Positions 42,588 through 52,300 are shown, counted from the stretch's first letter. The stretch is DNA of 64,000 bases from Planctomycetota bacterium (GCA_021776825.1 JAJFFG010000025.1:1-64000); one strand, 5' to 3'. Numbers and translations: made by a program. Notes: generated by a model not told the origin, from the letters alone.

Positions 42588-43616
42588 CTAGCGAGAGAAG
42601 ACGATCTCGGCGCGGCTGACCGCCACGGGGATCTGGTGGACCTGAGCCCGCGCCATCGAACTGGCAACGGTCAGGACAGTGGCCCCACGATGCGCGGCGA
42701 GGTCGGGAAACGTGATCCGGCCGCCGGTGTCGGTTCGCCGCTTCTCGGTGCCATATCCACGGCGGGAGAAGTGGAGGACGACGAGGTCGCTCCAGGGCTC
42801 GCCGCGCTCATCCACGACGGACACGGTCACATCGTGCCCGAGAGCGAGTTCCACCGTGAAGTCGCCGGCGCAGGACGACCCGCGGTCATCGCGCGGATCG
42901 ATGAACCCCCGGATCTCGCGACCTGGTGCGGTCAGCAGAACCTGGCGACTGAGATCCACCATCACGCGCCCGCGCTCGTCGGCCTCTTCCCGGTGGTATG
43001 CGACGCCGGGCCCGACCTGGAGCGCGTGGGCCTCCGACTGCGGTTCGCCGAGTCGGTCGACGATGTGCAACTCGGACCGATCGCCCGATGTCCAGGTCAG
43101 GTCGCCGAGCTCGGCGGCCCCGCGACCGGCTGCCGTCACACCGGCACACGGTCCCGCGCTCGCGACGATGAACCACTGCTCGTCGGGCCCCACGACGAAC
43201 GCGAACCGACCGGCGTCGTCGGTGTCCCGGACCGCGCGAACGGGGGTCAGCTCGCGCCCGATCCACTCCTCGTCGTCGGCGGGTACATCGAACAGCTCGA
43301 CACGAGTGCGTGCGAGCGGGACGGACGCATCCCCGTCGTCGGTCATGATTCGCCCGGTCACGCGCTGAAGTGGGCCCGACGGCGACGCCGCGGCGGGGCA
43401 AGCGATCGCGACGCGCGGGGAGATCCGAGCGCGTGCTCGACGTCGCCGCTCGACGGGAGCGGGGGGAGTCGCGGACGGACGCGTCGAGGGCCTCGCCCGT
43501 TCGACATCCGGCGCGTCCGGCGGCAGGTCGTCCGGCGGAGGGAGCCGCGCGACCGCGATGCTGGCGATCGCGAGCGCCGCGAGCAGTGCGCTGACCAGGA
43601 GGCGATGCCATCGCAT
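42588..43616 (-). CDS. Secreted protein with carboxypeptidase-regulatory-like domains
   Basis: The 342-residue product has a hydrophobic N-terminus (LLVSALLAALAIASIAVARL) and a Pro/Arg-rich linker. Three strand-rich modules follow with the pattern of transthyretin-like regulatory domains: VRDTDDAGRFAFVVGPDEQW, then MVDLSRQVLLTAPGREIRGF and VSVVDERGEPWSDLVVLHFS with RRTDTGGRITFPDL. These are binding or structural modules. No enzyme part is present. It could be a surface adhesin or matrix protein; it shares the style of the 1071-residue gene at 49359. Confidence 0.65.
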   Translation of the reverse strand: MRWHRLLVSALLAALAIASIAVARLPPPDDLPPDAPDVERARPSTRPSATPPAPVERRRRARARISPRVAIACPAAASPSGPLQRVTGRIMTDDGDASVPLARTRVELFDVPADDEEWIGRELTPVRAVRDTDDAGRFAFVVGPDEQWFIVASAGPCAGVTAAGRGAAELGDLTWTSGDRSELHIVDRLGEPQSEAHALQVGPGVAYHREEADERGRVMVDLSRQVLLTAPGREIRGFIDPRDDRGSSCAGDFTVELALGHDVTVSVVDERGEPWSDLVVLHFSRRGYGTEKRRTDTGGRITFPDLAAHRGATVLTVASSMARAQVHQIPVAVSRAEIVFSR

Positions 43617-43670
43617 GATCCACAGCGTCGTGATCGTCCGTCACGGCGAGGTCTCCGGCTCGCGAGGCAT

Positions 43671-43766
43671 GCAAGTGGGGACGGTGGAAGCATCGTCAGC
43701 TACCTCAGCCCGGAGGTGCCAGCTCGATCGCCGGTCGTTGAGCTCGTTTCCACTGTCCCGAGTTCC
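43671..43766. repeat. Best-preserved copy of the ~95-base palindromic repeat
   Basis: Arms GGGGACGGTGGAAG (start) and TTTCCACTGTCCCG (end) are near-complementary, with the core CGATCGCCGGTCGTTGAGCT. It lies between two divergent genes. Confidence 0.7.
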
Positions 43767-43858
43767 AGACGGCCGAGTCAGGCCTGGTACGGCATGGCTG
43801 CGTGTCGGCTGACGCGAGCGTGACTCCTGCGTGATGCCGGCTCGCGACGATCGGGCGC

Positions 43859-45007
43859 ATGCGAGTTGCACGAATGATCTCCGCCCTCGGTGCGCTCCTC
43901 GTGCTCGCGATCGTGGCACGAGGAGCCCCGGACCCGACGCCGCGCGAGGAACTGTTCCACGCGCGCGTCACCGCCACATCGACCCCGGAGCGCTCCGCTC
44001 GCGCGGAGTACGTCCTGCGTGCCGGGGTCGTTCACGACCGCCGCGAGCTGAACGGGATGGCCGTGCGCACGGTGCGGCTCGGTGAGTTCGAGTCGTGGTC
44101 GGTCGTGCGCCCACATCGCGTGCGCTCGTCGACTGTCATCGATGACGGTGGGCGCCCGCTACCTCGCGTCGAGGGTCGTGTCTCCATCGGAACCCGTTTG
44201 GATGTCGCGCTGGTACCGGGACGCCGATCGAACGGCGTCGTGACGCTCGCGTACCACCTCGAGGAGAGCGATCGCCGTGAGTCCACGGCGCGCGTGCACG
44301 TGGGGGCGGGGGATCCGACCAGGACAACCACCATCACGGCCACGCACCTCGATCGCGTCGTCGCAACCGGTGTGCGCGACGTCTGGCTCGGGCGATGGAC
44401 GGCGCTGGCAGAGGTCCCGGACGCCGACGGTGCGCCCCAGACGCTCTACGTGACGATCGACCGTGTCGCACCGTCCGATGACCCGTCGGTGCACCCCTTG
44501 GACGCCGCAACGGGGCTGGCGCCCTTGGCGGCGCTCGGGCGCGACGAGATGGCGCCGCGCGGGGTGCTCCGCATCACGCCGATCGTGCGCGGCGCGGGTC
44601 CGACGTCCGACGACACGCCGCTGACGACGCTGCAGGTCGATGGAACGCTGATCCGCGGCGTGGCGCGCGCGCGCCTCCTCGACGAGACGTATCTCATGGA
44701 CTACGACGTCGAGGTCGCCCAGTGCGACTTCATTGCCGATCCGATCGTGGGCATCCAGTCGTCCGGGATCCGGGCCGAGGTCGTCGGTGCGGGCCGGCTT
44801 CGTCTGACGTGGACGACAACGTCGGACTGGGAGTGGTTCGAGACCACGCTCGGGGCCTTCACTGAGCCGGTCGGGGTCGAACTCCCGGACACGATGCAGC
44901 ACGTCGCGACCCTCGCCATCGAACCAGGACGGCGCGTGGTCCCGATGGCGTGTCTGGAGGACGGGCGTTCGCTCGCCGTCGTCGTGGAGTTCGACCCGGC
45001 GCGGTGA
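43859..45007 (+). CDS. Secreted protein of unknown function
   Basis: The 382-residue product has a signal peptide (ISALGALLVLAIVARGAPDP). The mature part is strand-rich throughout, with many Arg/Asp turns (RLGEFESWSVVRPHRVRSST; VTLAYHLEESDRRESTARVH; TLQVDGTLIRGVARARLLDE). No family is recognised. It is convergent with the mechanosensitive-channel gene, and both probably share the hairpin at 45010-45036 as terminator. Confidence 0.62.
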   Translation: MRVARMISALGALLVLAIVARGAPDPTPREELFHARVTATSTPERSARAEYVLRAGVVHDRRELNGMAVRTVRLGEFESWSVVRPHRVRSSTVIDDGGRPLPRVEGRVSIGTRLDVALVPGRRSNGVVTLAYHLEESDRRESTARVHVGAGDPTRTTTITATHLDRVVATGVRDVWLGRWTALAEVPDADGAPQTLYVTIDRVAPSDDPSVHPLDAATGLAPLAALGRDEMAPRGVLRITPIVRGAGPTSDDTPLTTLQVDGTLIRGVARARLLDETYLMDYDVEVAQCDFIADPIVGIQSSGIRAEVVGAGRLRLTWTTTSDWEWFETTLGAFTEPVGVELPDTMQHVATLAIEPGRRVVPMACLEDGRSLAVVVEFDPAR

Positions 45008-45009
45008 CC

Positions 45010-45036
45010 GCGCGAGTTCCGACGCCGTCGGCGCGC
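45010..45036. terminator. Bidirectional terminator-like hairpin between convergent genes
   Basis: GCGCG and CGCGC pair outside, CCGAC-GCC-GTCGG inside, with a four-base bulge on the left. It fills the 29-base gap between two convergent stops. No T-run is present, as is usual in high-GC genomes. Confidence 0.45.
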
Positions 45037-46293
45037 TCAGGCCGTGAGCTGCTCGCGCATCTCCGCGATGTCGCTGCCGCTCGGGCTCTGGAACGGGCGT
45101 AGGTCGAACTCGTGGATGGCGGCGAAGAGGTGGTCGAAGATGTCGGCCTGGATCGCCTCGTACTGCACCCACCTCTGATCGTTGCTGAAGACGTAGATCT
45201 CCAGCGGCAGCCCGCGGTCGGTGGGAGCGAGCTGGCGTACGAGGAACGTCATGTCGTCGTGGATCTTCGGGTGCTTGCGCAGGTAGGCGATCATGTAGGC
45301 GCGGAACGTCCCGAGGTTGGTCATCCGACGGCCGTTCACCAGCGCGGAGTCGTCGACGCCTTGCTCTCGGTTGGACTCGTCCAACTCGGCCTGCTTGCTG
45401 TCGACGTACGCGCGCAGCACCTGGATGTTGCGGAAGCGATCGATCATCTCCGGCGTGCAGAACCGGACGCTCCGCACGTCGATGTGGATCGAACGCTTGA
45501 TCCGGCGCCCTCCGGACTCGGACATCCCGCGCCAGTTCTTGAACGACGACGAGATCAGCGAGTACGTCGGGATCGTCGTGATCGTTTCGTCGAAGTTGCG
45601 GACCTTGACCGTGTTCAGTCCGACCACCATCACGTCGCCGTCGGCGCCGATCGAGCGCATCTCGATCCAGTCGCCTGGCCGCACCATGTCATTGGCTGCG
45701 AGCTGGATGCCGGCGACCAGGCCGAGGATCGTGTCCTTGAAGATCAGCAGGATGATGGCCGTGACGGCACCGAGGCCGCCCAGCAGAGCCAGCGGGGACC
45801 GGTCGATGACGATGGAGACCGCGATGATGCCGACGGCGATCGAAACGACCAGTTTGACGATCTGCACGTAGAGCGTGATCGAGACGCGACGCGACACGTC
45901 GTAGGTCTGGTAGATCGCGTCGATGGCGTTCAGCAGCGCGTTCACCACGAGGACGGCGACGACCAGCATGTAGACGACGGCTGCGCGCTGCGTGAACGTC
46001 TCGGCGGCCGGGAGTCGCTCCCACACGTGGGGTGCAGCGAGCCAGAACACGAGCGCTGGAGCGAGGTGGGAGAGGCGGGCGAAGAACCTCTTCTCGACGA
46101 GGATGTTGTCCCAGTCCGTTGCCGTCCTGCGCACCAACCAGGAGACGAGTCGCACCAGCACCTTCTTGACGATCAGGTTGGCGAGCCATGCCGCCAGCAT
46201 GACGCCGATCGATGCGATGGCGTACGCCGCCCACGGGAACTGCAGGGGGTCGAGGCCCTGGTCGACCAGCCAGTTTTCCAGCATGTCCAGCAT
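45037..46293 (-). CDS. ybdG: MscS-family mechanosensitive channel, YbdG type
   Basis: The 418-residue protein has about five membrane helices and an MscS pore/beta domain. The pore-lining helix is LLGGLGAVTAIILLIFKDTI, followed by GLVAGIQLAANDMVRPGDWI and EMRSIGADGDVMVVGLNTVK. The stretch SSSFKNWRGMSESGGRRIKR with SIHIDVRSVRF is diagnostic of the YbdG branch, which has an extended C-terminal domain and responds weakly to osmotic stress. ATG 46293 has AGGAG eight bases upstream; the in-frame start at 46317 is less likely. A second MscS-type gene lies upstream on the same strand, 227 bases away. Confidence 0.9.
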   Translation of the reverse strand: MLDMLENWLVDQGLDPLQFPWAAYAIASIGVMLAAWLANLIVKKVLVRLVSWLVRRTATDWDNILVEKRFFARLSHLAPALVFWLAAPHVWERLPAAETFTQRAAVVYMLVVAVLVVNALLNAIDAIYQTYDVSRRVSITLYVQIVKLVVSIAVGIIAVSIVIDRSPLALLGGLGAVTAIILLIFKDTILGLVAGIQLAANDMVRPGDWIEMRSIGADGDVMVVGLNTVKVRNFDETITTIPTYSLISSSFKNWRGMSESGGRRIKRSIHIDVRSVRFCTPEMIDRFRNIQVLRAYVDSKQAELDESNREQGVDDSALVNGRRMTNLGTFRAYMIAYLRKHPKIHDDMTFLVRQLAPTDRGLPLEIYVFSNDQRWVQYEAIQADIFDHLFAAIHEFDLRPFQSPSGSDIAEMREQLTA

Positions 46294-46520
46294 GGCGTCT
46301 TCTCCTAGTGGGGTCACCCAGTCGGGTCGCCTCGGCCGTCAGGTGCCGGGGGCGTTGGATGCAAGAGGCTCGCCCGGCCCGCGAGGTCTCCGCCAGGGGA
46401 GCGGGTGGTCACGTAGCAGCTAGGCCGTGTCGACGAGGCCCGGGTCGGGCGAGCGACCCACCGTACACCCGGGGCCGAAGACACCCGGAGCCACGACCAA
46501 GTGCCGCGGGCGACGTCCGT

Positions 46521-47720
46521 TCAGGACGCCGTGGCGGAGTCTGTGTCGGAGTCGGAGTCGGAGTCGGAGTCGGAGTCGGAGTCGGTGGCCGAGTCCTCGG
46601 GCGCCTCCTCGCTGCGCATGACCACGGTGCGCATGGGGAACGGGATCTCGATCCCCTCGTCACGCAGGCGCTCGTGGATGATGTGGTTCAGGCCCGAGAG
46701 CGGCGTTCGCCGTCCCTGGTACTTCGCCAGGCGCACCTCGATGCGGAAGATCAGCGCGGAGTCACCGAACTCGACGAAGCGCACGGCGTGCGGCCCCGGC
46801 AGAATGCCCTCCACGCTGCCGCTCGCCTCGTCCAGCACCTCCTCGAGCACGCGCTGCACGTGTCGCGAGTCGGAGTCGTAACCCACTCCGACGTTGAAGC
46901 GATGCGCGTACTCGCGATCGTAGGCCTCGTTGTTCACGATCACGGTCGTCGCGAGCAGACTGTTCGGCACGATGATCATGTTGTTGTTCAGCGTGCGGAT
47001 CTTCGTGGAGCGCAGACCGATCTCGTGGACGACGCCGCGCGTCTGCGCGTCCACCTCGACGAAGTCTCCGGCCCGGATGGGCTGGTCCACGACCAGTTGA
47101 ACTCCCGCAAAGACGTTCGAGAGCGTGTCCTGAAGCGCGAGCGCGATGGCGAGCGAGCCGACGCCGAGTGTCGTGACGAACTGGATGATCTCCACATCGA
47201 TGGCTGCCAGCACGGTGAGCAGCACGAGCGGCGCCCAGATGATCTTGATCGCCAACCGGATGGGTGGACCCAGCGGCATCAGCGCCGCGCGGCTCGCGAT
47301 CCACGCGTCGACCATCGCGAGGAGCAGACGGGCGCCGACGACGGCGATCACGACGATCGCCACCACGACGAGCACCTTGCGCGCGACGGGGCTCTCGCCC
47401 AGCGCTGTGGAGGCAACCACGGCCTCGAGTGCGACCAGGGTGCCCAGCGGGAACACGACCTGCGTGAGCGCCTTGATGAACGCGTCGTCGAGGTTCGAGT
47501 CGGTCTTCGCCGCCAGGGCGCCGAGCCACTGGCTGAGCACCGTGCGCAGAACGAGCGCGGCGAGCCACAGAACCAGGACGAGCAGTGGGAGGCCGACGAG
47601 CGGCCGCACCGGGACCTCGTAGCCGAGCGCCCGCGTGGATCCCGAGATCCACGCCACGGCGGTCTCCGACCACTCCGGAGTGTGTTCGACTTGCTGGGCG
47701 AGCAGCGTGAGCACGTCCAT
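46521..47720 (-). CDS. MscS-family mechanosensitive channel
   Basis: The 399-residue protein has four or five membrane helices, then the pore segment LGVGSLAIALALQDTLSNVF and AGVQLVVDQPIRAGDFVEVD, and the beta domain EIGLRSTKIRTLNNNMIIVP with NSLLATTVIVNN. It releases solutes on hypo-osmotic shock. It is a standard small-conductance channel that differs in sequence from the neighbouring YbdG-type channel. The C-terminus ends in an (Asp-Ser)n tract (EDSATDSDSDSDSDSDSDTD) encoded by a hexanucleotide repeat. An IS-like inverted repeat lies 9 bases before the start codon, so the native promoter may have been displaced. Confidence 0.88.
   Translation of the reverse strand: MDVLTLLAQQVEHTPEWSETAVAWISGSTRALGYEVPVRPLVGLPLLVLVLWLAALVLRTVLSQWLGALAAKTDSNLDDAFIKALTQVVFPLGTLVALEAVVASTALGESPVARKVLVVVAIVVIAVVGARLLLAMVDAWIASRAALMPLGPPIRLAIKIIWAPLVLLTVLAAIDVEIIQFVTTLGVGSLAIALALQDTLSNVFAGVQLVVDQPIRAGDFVEVDAQTRGVVHEIGLRSTKIRTLNNNMIIVPNSLLATTVIVNNEAYDREYAHRFNVGVGYDSDSRHVQRVLEEVLDEASGSVEGILPGPHAVRFVEFGDSALIFRIEVRLAKYQGRRTPLSGLNHIIHERLRDEGIEIPFPMRTVVMRSEEAPEDSATDSDSDSDSDSDSDTDSATAS
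46545..46585 (-). repeat. Hexanucleotide tandem repeat (GTCGGA)n in the MscS gene
   Basis: Almost seven exact GTCGGA units on the plus strand, coding Ser-Asp pairs on the minus strand. Slippage by one unit stays in frame. Confidence 0.9.
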
Positions 47721-47728
47721 CCAGCGAG

Positions 47729-47792
47729 GCTAGCAGGCTGTCGGAGTTACGGCCTCGACGGGCCACGCGGGTTGGCGCGACAGCCTGCTAGC
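47729..47792. mobile_element. 15-bp perfect inverted repeat, probable IS end relic
   Basis: GCTAGCAGGCTGTCG (47729-47743) and CGACAGCCTGCTAGC (47778-47792) are perfect complements separated by 34 bases. The sequence is of the kind found at IS1182-type ends. A transposase tail follows on the same side (47913-47960), so I read this as the remaining end of a deleted element. Confidence 0.55.
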
Positions 47793-47912
47793 GATAGGCC
47801 GCCGGCTGGCGAGCGGAGGCGAATTGCGGCGCGGCCGGGCCTCCTGCGGCGCCACGCGGCGACGCGGGCGTTTGGAGCGGGTTCCTCGCCGAATCCGGCG
47901 CGAAACGGCGGC

Positions 47913-47960
47913 TCACGCCCTCGCGGCGGCCAGTCTCAGCAGGTTGTGCGCCGTGCAGGA
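47913..47960 (-). pseudogene. Transposase C-terminal tail (IS1182-like)
   Basis: The codons read CTAHNLLRLAAARA then TGA. The CTAHNLLKL-type ending is the usual last motif of IS1182-family transposases. Only about 15 codons remain; a palindromic repeat begins immediately before them. Similarity is judged by eye. Confidence 0.5.
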
Positions 47961-47962
47961 AT

Positions 47963-47992
47963 ACCGAGATCGGTGAATCTCATCACCGGGCG
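47963..47992. repeat. Short-form copy of the 51-base palindromic repeat
   Basis: ACCGAGATCGGTGAATC, then TCATCACCGGGCG. It ends the transposase relic. Confidence 0.55.
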
Positions 47993-48062
47993 TGTTCGTT
48001 CGACCCTCTCCCGGCAGAGGCTGTGGCGTCGCCGCTCCAGTCGACCGGAGGGCATCACGCGT

Positions 48063-48113
48063 ACGGAGACCCGTGAACTTCTTCGCCCGGTGGTGAATCT
48101 CACCGATCTCCGT
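48063..48113. repeat. Full-length copy of the 51-base palindromic repeat
   Basis: Starts ACGGAGACCCGTGAACTTC, ends TCACCGATCTCCGT, 51 bases as at 34018. It directly precedes the truncated arginase fragment. Confidence 0.8.
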
Positions 48114-48115
48114 TC

Positions 48116-48412
48116 TCGTCCGTCCTCGAGGCCGTCACGATCGCCTTCGGCCCGCGCGTCGAGCCGTTCCACGTCAGCTTCGACCTCGACGGCGTCGACC
48201 CCCTGCACGCCCCCGGCGTCGGCACCGCCGTCCCCGGCGGCCTCACCAACCGCGAAGCCCACCTCGCGATGTAACTCATCGCCGAGTGCGGCCGCGCCTG
48301 CTCGATCGAAGTCACCGAGATCGACCCGATCCTCGACGTCGGGAACCGCACAGCGAAGCTGGCGACGGAGCTGATCCTGTCCGCGTTGGGCAAGCGCATC
48401 TACGTGGACTGA
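48116..48412 (+). pseudogene. rocF: Arginase C-terminal fragment with nonsense codon
   Basis: In one frame the codons read [35 protein letters not shown], then a TAA stop at 48272-48274, then [20 protein letters not shown] and [20 protein letters not shown], ending at TGA 48410. FDLDGVDP is the second metal-binding motif of ureohydrolases, and PVPGGLTYREAHLAME and ExNPILDxxNxTAxLAVEL are arginase signatures. The nonsense codon falls where Glu is expected (GAA or GAG to TAA needs more than one change, or an altered codon). The N-terminal two-thirds, including the first metal motif, is missing: the fragment starts right behind a palindromic repeat. It is clearly non-functional. Confidence 0.85.
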
Positions 48413-48433
48413 CTCGGCGGACGGAGCCGCGCC

Positions 48434-49105
48434 TCATCGACGGCTCTGAACGTAGCGTCGCGCGGAGTCACCGCGCTCCACAACGCGGGACTCGGCGATG
48501 GAGTAGGCGCCGTCGCGCGAGACTCGCTCGTCGAGCAGGACGACGTGCCACCCCGACTCTGGGATGCCGAACCGCGGAGCTGGTCCCTTCACGACAACGG
48601 GTCGCGTCAGCACAAATCCGCCGTCAGCGGAAGCCATCGCCGCCTGCTCGGGGACACGCCAGCGTGCGGCCTCATCGCGTCCGAACCGACCAGGCGAGCC
48701 GACGGGGACAGCCGCAAACTCGAGCGGGCTGCCCGGCAGGTCGTCGGAGGGAATCGTGAACAGACGAAGCAGGTCTGCGTACGCGAGTGCCTGCTCCTCG
48801 CTCTCGATCGGAACGACGTGCGCGGACAGGTGATCGACGTGGCTCACGGCGACCTCGCGGTCACCAACGCGCAGCGAGTACTCGTACGACGCCGGGAGCC
48901 ACTCGGCGTACCTCCAGCGTGAGAGGAGGACTCCGGGCCTCAGCAGATCGTGCTCCCGAACGCCGTCGTGCCGCCAGGCATGACGATCGAGTATCGAGCC
49001 ACGCCAGTCGAGGGTGTGCCCCGGCGGTCGTCCCGCACACGCCGACACGCTCGTGGCGCCGACGGCGAGCGCCAGCAGGGCGAGCGCGAGCGTGAGCCGC
49101 GACAC
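48434..49105 (-). CDS. Lipoprotein of unknown function
   Basis: From GTG 49105 the 223-residue product has a good lipoprotein signal (SRLTLALALLALAVGATSVSAC, lipobox SVSA|C). The body is mixed, with HDLLRPGVLLSRWRYAEWLP, VGDREVAVSHVDHLSAHVVP and VVKGPAPRFGIPESGWHVVL. No family recognised. The frame stays open to 49210, but the region upstream of 49105 has no signal character. GGAG lies 11 bases before the GTG. Confidence 0.55.
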   Translation of the reverse strand: MSRLTLALALLALAVGATSVSACAGRPPGHTLDWRGSILDRHAWRHDGVREHDLLRPGVLLSRWRYAEWLPASYEYSLRVGDREVAVSHVDHLSAHVVPIESEEQALAYADLLRLFTIPSDDLPGSPLEFAAVPVGSPGRFGRDEAARWRVPEQAAMASADGGFVLTRPVVVKGPAPRFGIPESGWHVVLLDERVSRDGAYSIAESRVVERGDSARRYVQSRR

Positions 49106-49358
49106 GATGCCGAGGACTCCATCGGTATCGCGCACCGATCGGACGCCTTCGCTAGCGACTCGGTCAGATTCGACGTCGGGCGGAACGGTCACGATCAGGG
49201 AGCCTCCCAACGCGCTGGTCTGTGAAGTAGAGTGACCACGGGTCCGAACTCTTCCCCGACGCCTGCTTCTCGACCGTCAGGAGTTGCCACTGTAGCTCGG
49301 CACCGATCTCGGGGGTATCGACAGGGCGACGTGCCGCGCGAGTGCGAGCCCCGGTAGG

Positions 49359-52300
49359 GTGCCGGGCTCAATGACAGGTGAGAGCGAGCCCCGTAGTTCC
49401 ATGGCCGGACCGCTCTCAGCGGCCGTGGTGGGGCTGGTCCTGTTGGGAGTCGTGTCGTGGCTGGCGCTCACCGTCGACGAACGGCACGGGTCCGGCGATG
49501 GCGCCACGCCTGTCGCAGACCGCACGGATCACTCCGCCGGCGGGGCGCCGGTCCGGGCGCGCGTCGCGATCGACGGTCCGGCGCTCGTCGCCTCCACGCA
49601 TTCGGCAGACGCGATCCACGTTCTGGACGCAGACGGATCGCCCGCGAACGCCAGCGTCTACACGACCGCTGAGCCGCACTGGTCGAAGGACGACGCCCAG
49701 TACCTGGGTCGCACCGGGGATGACGGACTTCTCGACGCCGATGAGCGCAAGGCGGAGCCGCTGGCGTTCCTGTGGGCGTTCGACGACGCCCGGATGGCGG
49801 GGCCGGACTCGGTCGCGATTGGGGGCCAGACGCTCACGCTCGGGCCGGGAGCGACGATCCGCGTGCACGTCCAACATCCGGATGGCAGCCCGATCGCTGG
49901 GGCGATCTGTCACGAGCATCGTGGTCTGCACAAGCGGGGGATCTCGGGGCCGCAGGGCCACGTCGAACTCTCCGGGTATCCCGGCGAGGTCGAGGTCTCG
50001 ATGCTCGCCGGCGTGTTCGGCGGACCGTTCCTACCGGGGATGTCGCGGGTGACGACGAGCGCGAACGGGACGGTCACCGACGTCGACGTCGTGCTCGATG
50101 AAACGACCGGGCCGTTCGTCCTCGTCCGCGTCGCGGGAGACCTAGCCGCTGACGGCGACATCCTGCTGGAGTTAGCGGGTGGTACACGAGGGCCACAGAC
50201 CGAGACGGTTCGCCGAGACGACGCACCATTGCTGGTGTCGCTGCACGATCGCGGGGACGGCCCCGTGTGGCTGACCGCACGCGTGCTGGGCAAGCGCGTC
50301 GCGCGGCGCGTACTCGACGACCTGGCTCCGGGGACGACGACCCCCGTGGGATTGGTCCTGCTCGACGGAGGCGTTCCGCTGCGCGGGCGCGTCGTTCACG
50401 CCGACGGCTCGCCCGCGGCCAACGTCCATGTGGACACGACGGATCGAGCGCTGCGGACCCGCGGACGCCCGCAGACGGACGAACACGGCTCGTTCCAGGT
50501 GCGCGCGAAGTGGCTGGGCCGCGAGATCATGGCTGTGCGCGAGGCCGAGGCGTGCAGCCCCGTGGTCGCGCTCCACGACGACCCGGCGGAAGTCGTCCTC
50601 ACACTCGGACCCGGAGCAACGATCGAAGGCGTCGTCCGCGACGCGACGACGGGCCGCCCGATCGACGGGGCGTTCGTGGGGCTCTGGTTCAACGCATTCC
50701 GCGGGTACTCCACGTGGGACACGACGACGGACGAGAACGGGCTCTATCGATTCGGCGGGCTCCCGCCGCAGACGTTCGTCGTTCCCATGCACCTCCGGAG
50801 CGATCGATCCACCGCCACCAAGGCCGATCGGGAGCTATGCAAACGTGCGCAGAACACTGCAGACGAGGAACTGATCCGCGAGGGCATCGCCCACCGTGTC
50901 GAGAGCGACGAGATCATCCGCCACGACTTCGTCGCGATCGCCGAGCAGGGCGCCACGGCCCTCGTGCGATTCGCCGTTCCGAACGGCTTCCCAGTTCCCG
51001 ACGAGTTCGAGTTCGAGCTCGCGGTCGCATGGAGCAATACGGACCGCACTCCCGACGAGTACGCGAGGTACCTGGAGATGCTCGAGGGCGTCACGGAAGT
51101 GCGTCGTTTCCTGAAGCAAGGTCACCACCGCTTTCGCGCAACGGCACCCGGTCTGGTCGGCGAGTCAGACGTGATCCACGTGACCGGCAATGCCCCGCTC
51201 CCCGACTTCGAGATCGTCCTGCACGCAACACGCCGCGTGCTCGCCCGGGTCGTCGATCACGACGGAACCTCACTCGAACGGCGCGGCGTCGAGGTGACGC
51301 TTTCCGTGCGCGGCCCGGACGGCACGGACAGGCTGGGCGACGCGGACACCGACGCGAGCGGAACAGCCGACCTGACGGAGTTCGCGCCGTCCGCCCGCAT
51401 CGCGGAAGCGCCGGACGTGTTCTTCGTCTTGACACTCGACGGCGACGGTCTCTACGAGGCCAGCGCGAGGGGCGCAGACGCCAACCTGCAGATCCCCGGG
51501 CGCGAGTGGACGCGACAGCTACGCAAGGATGGCACGGAGCCCTGGGTGATCGACGTTCCGCTCGTCGAGCCGCCGCCGGTGACCGTGAGGGTCGTGGATG
51601 TCCAGGGGCGGCCGGCGCCGGGAGTCCCGATCCAGTGGGAGTCCGGTGGTGGAAATGTCGACGGCTACGAAGCGATCTCGGACGACAGCGGGATGCTGCA
51701 ACTCGCTCGCTTCGACGACTACGACGAACTGTGGCTGTCGGCCCGAGGGGCATGGATCGGACGGGCTGAGTTGTGGGCGAGAGCCGACGACGACTCCGAG
51801 TTGACCCTGACGGTCGACAAGCGCCGGACGGTGCGCCTGCGCGTCGTGCTGACCGACGGACGCCCCGTACCTCATCAGCGCGTCGAAATCAGCGTCCGCA
51901 GCGGTGAATCGCGCGAGAGAACCGATGCGAACGGGGAGCTCGATGTCGAGATCCCCGCGTCCGAGCCGAGCTTCGAAGCCAGACTGAGAGACCACTGGTC
52001 ACTTGATCGCGTGCGCGTTCCCGCGGGCGTGAACGCGGCCGAGGTCGTCGTCGAACCCATGGTCGCCGTCACGGTGCGCCTGGAGGTTCCGCCAGAGATC
52101 CGGCGCCCGTCCTCCGCCACCGTCCGCGTGGGCGAGCGCAGGATCCGCCGCTGGATGAGCATCCTGCCAACGGGCCCGCTCCTGGACACCATCGATCTCC
52201 CACGGCTTCCGCTCGCTCTGTCCGTCGATATCAAACACCCTCGCTACGCGGGAGTGGGTCACTACGACGGTCAGAGCGATGCGGTCACGGTGAAGATCGA

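Noticed and set aside
24727..48113. The palindromic repeats as a CRISPR array
   Set aside because: The copies are kilobases apart, in both short and long forms, with no regular spacers and no cas genes.
46212..48374. 720-residue plus-strand open frame
   Set aside because: Runs across the antisense of an MscS gene, an IS relic and the arginase fragment in the wrong frame. No coherent protein.
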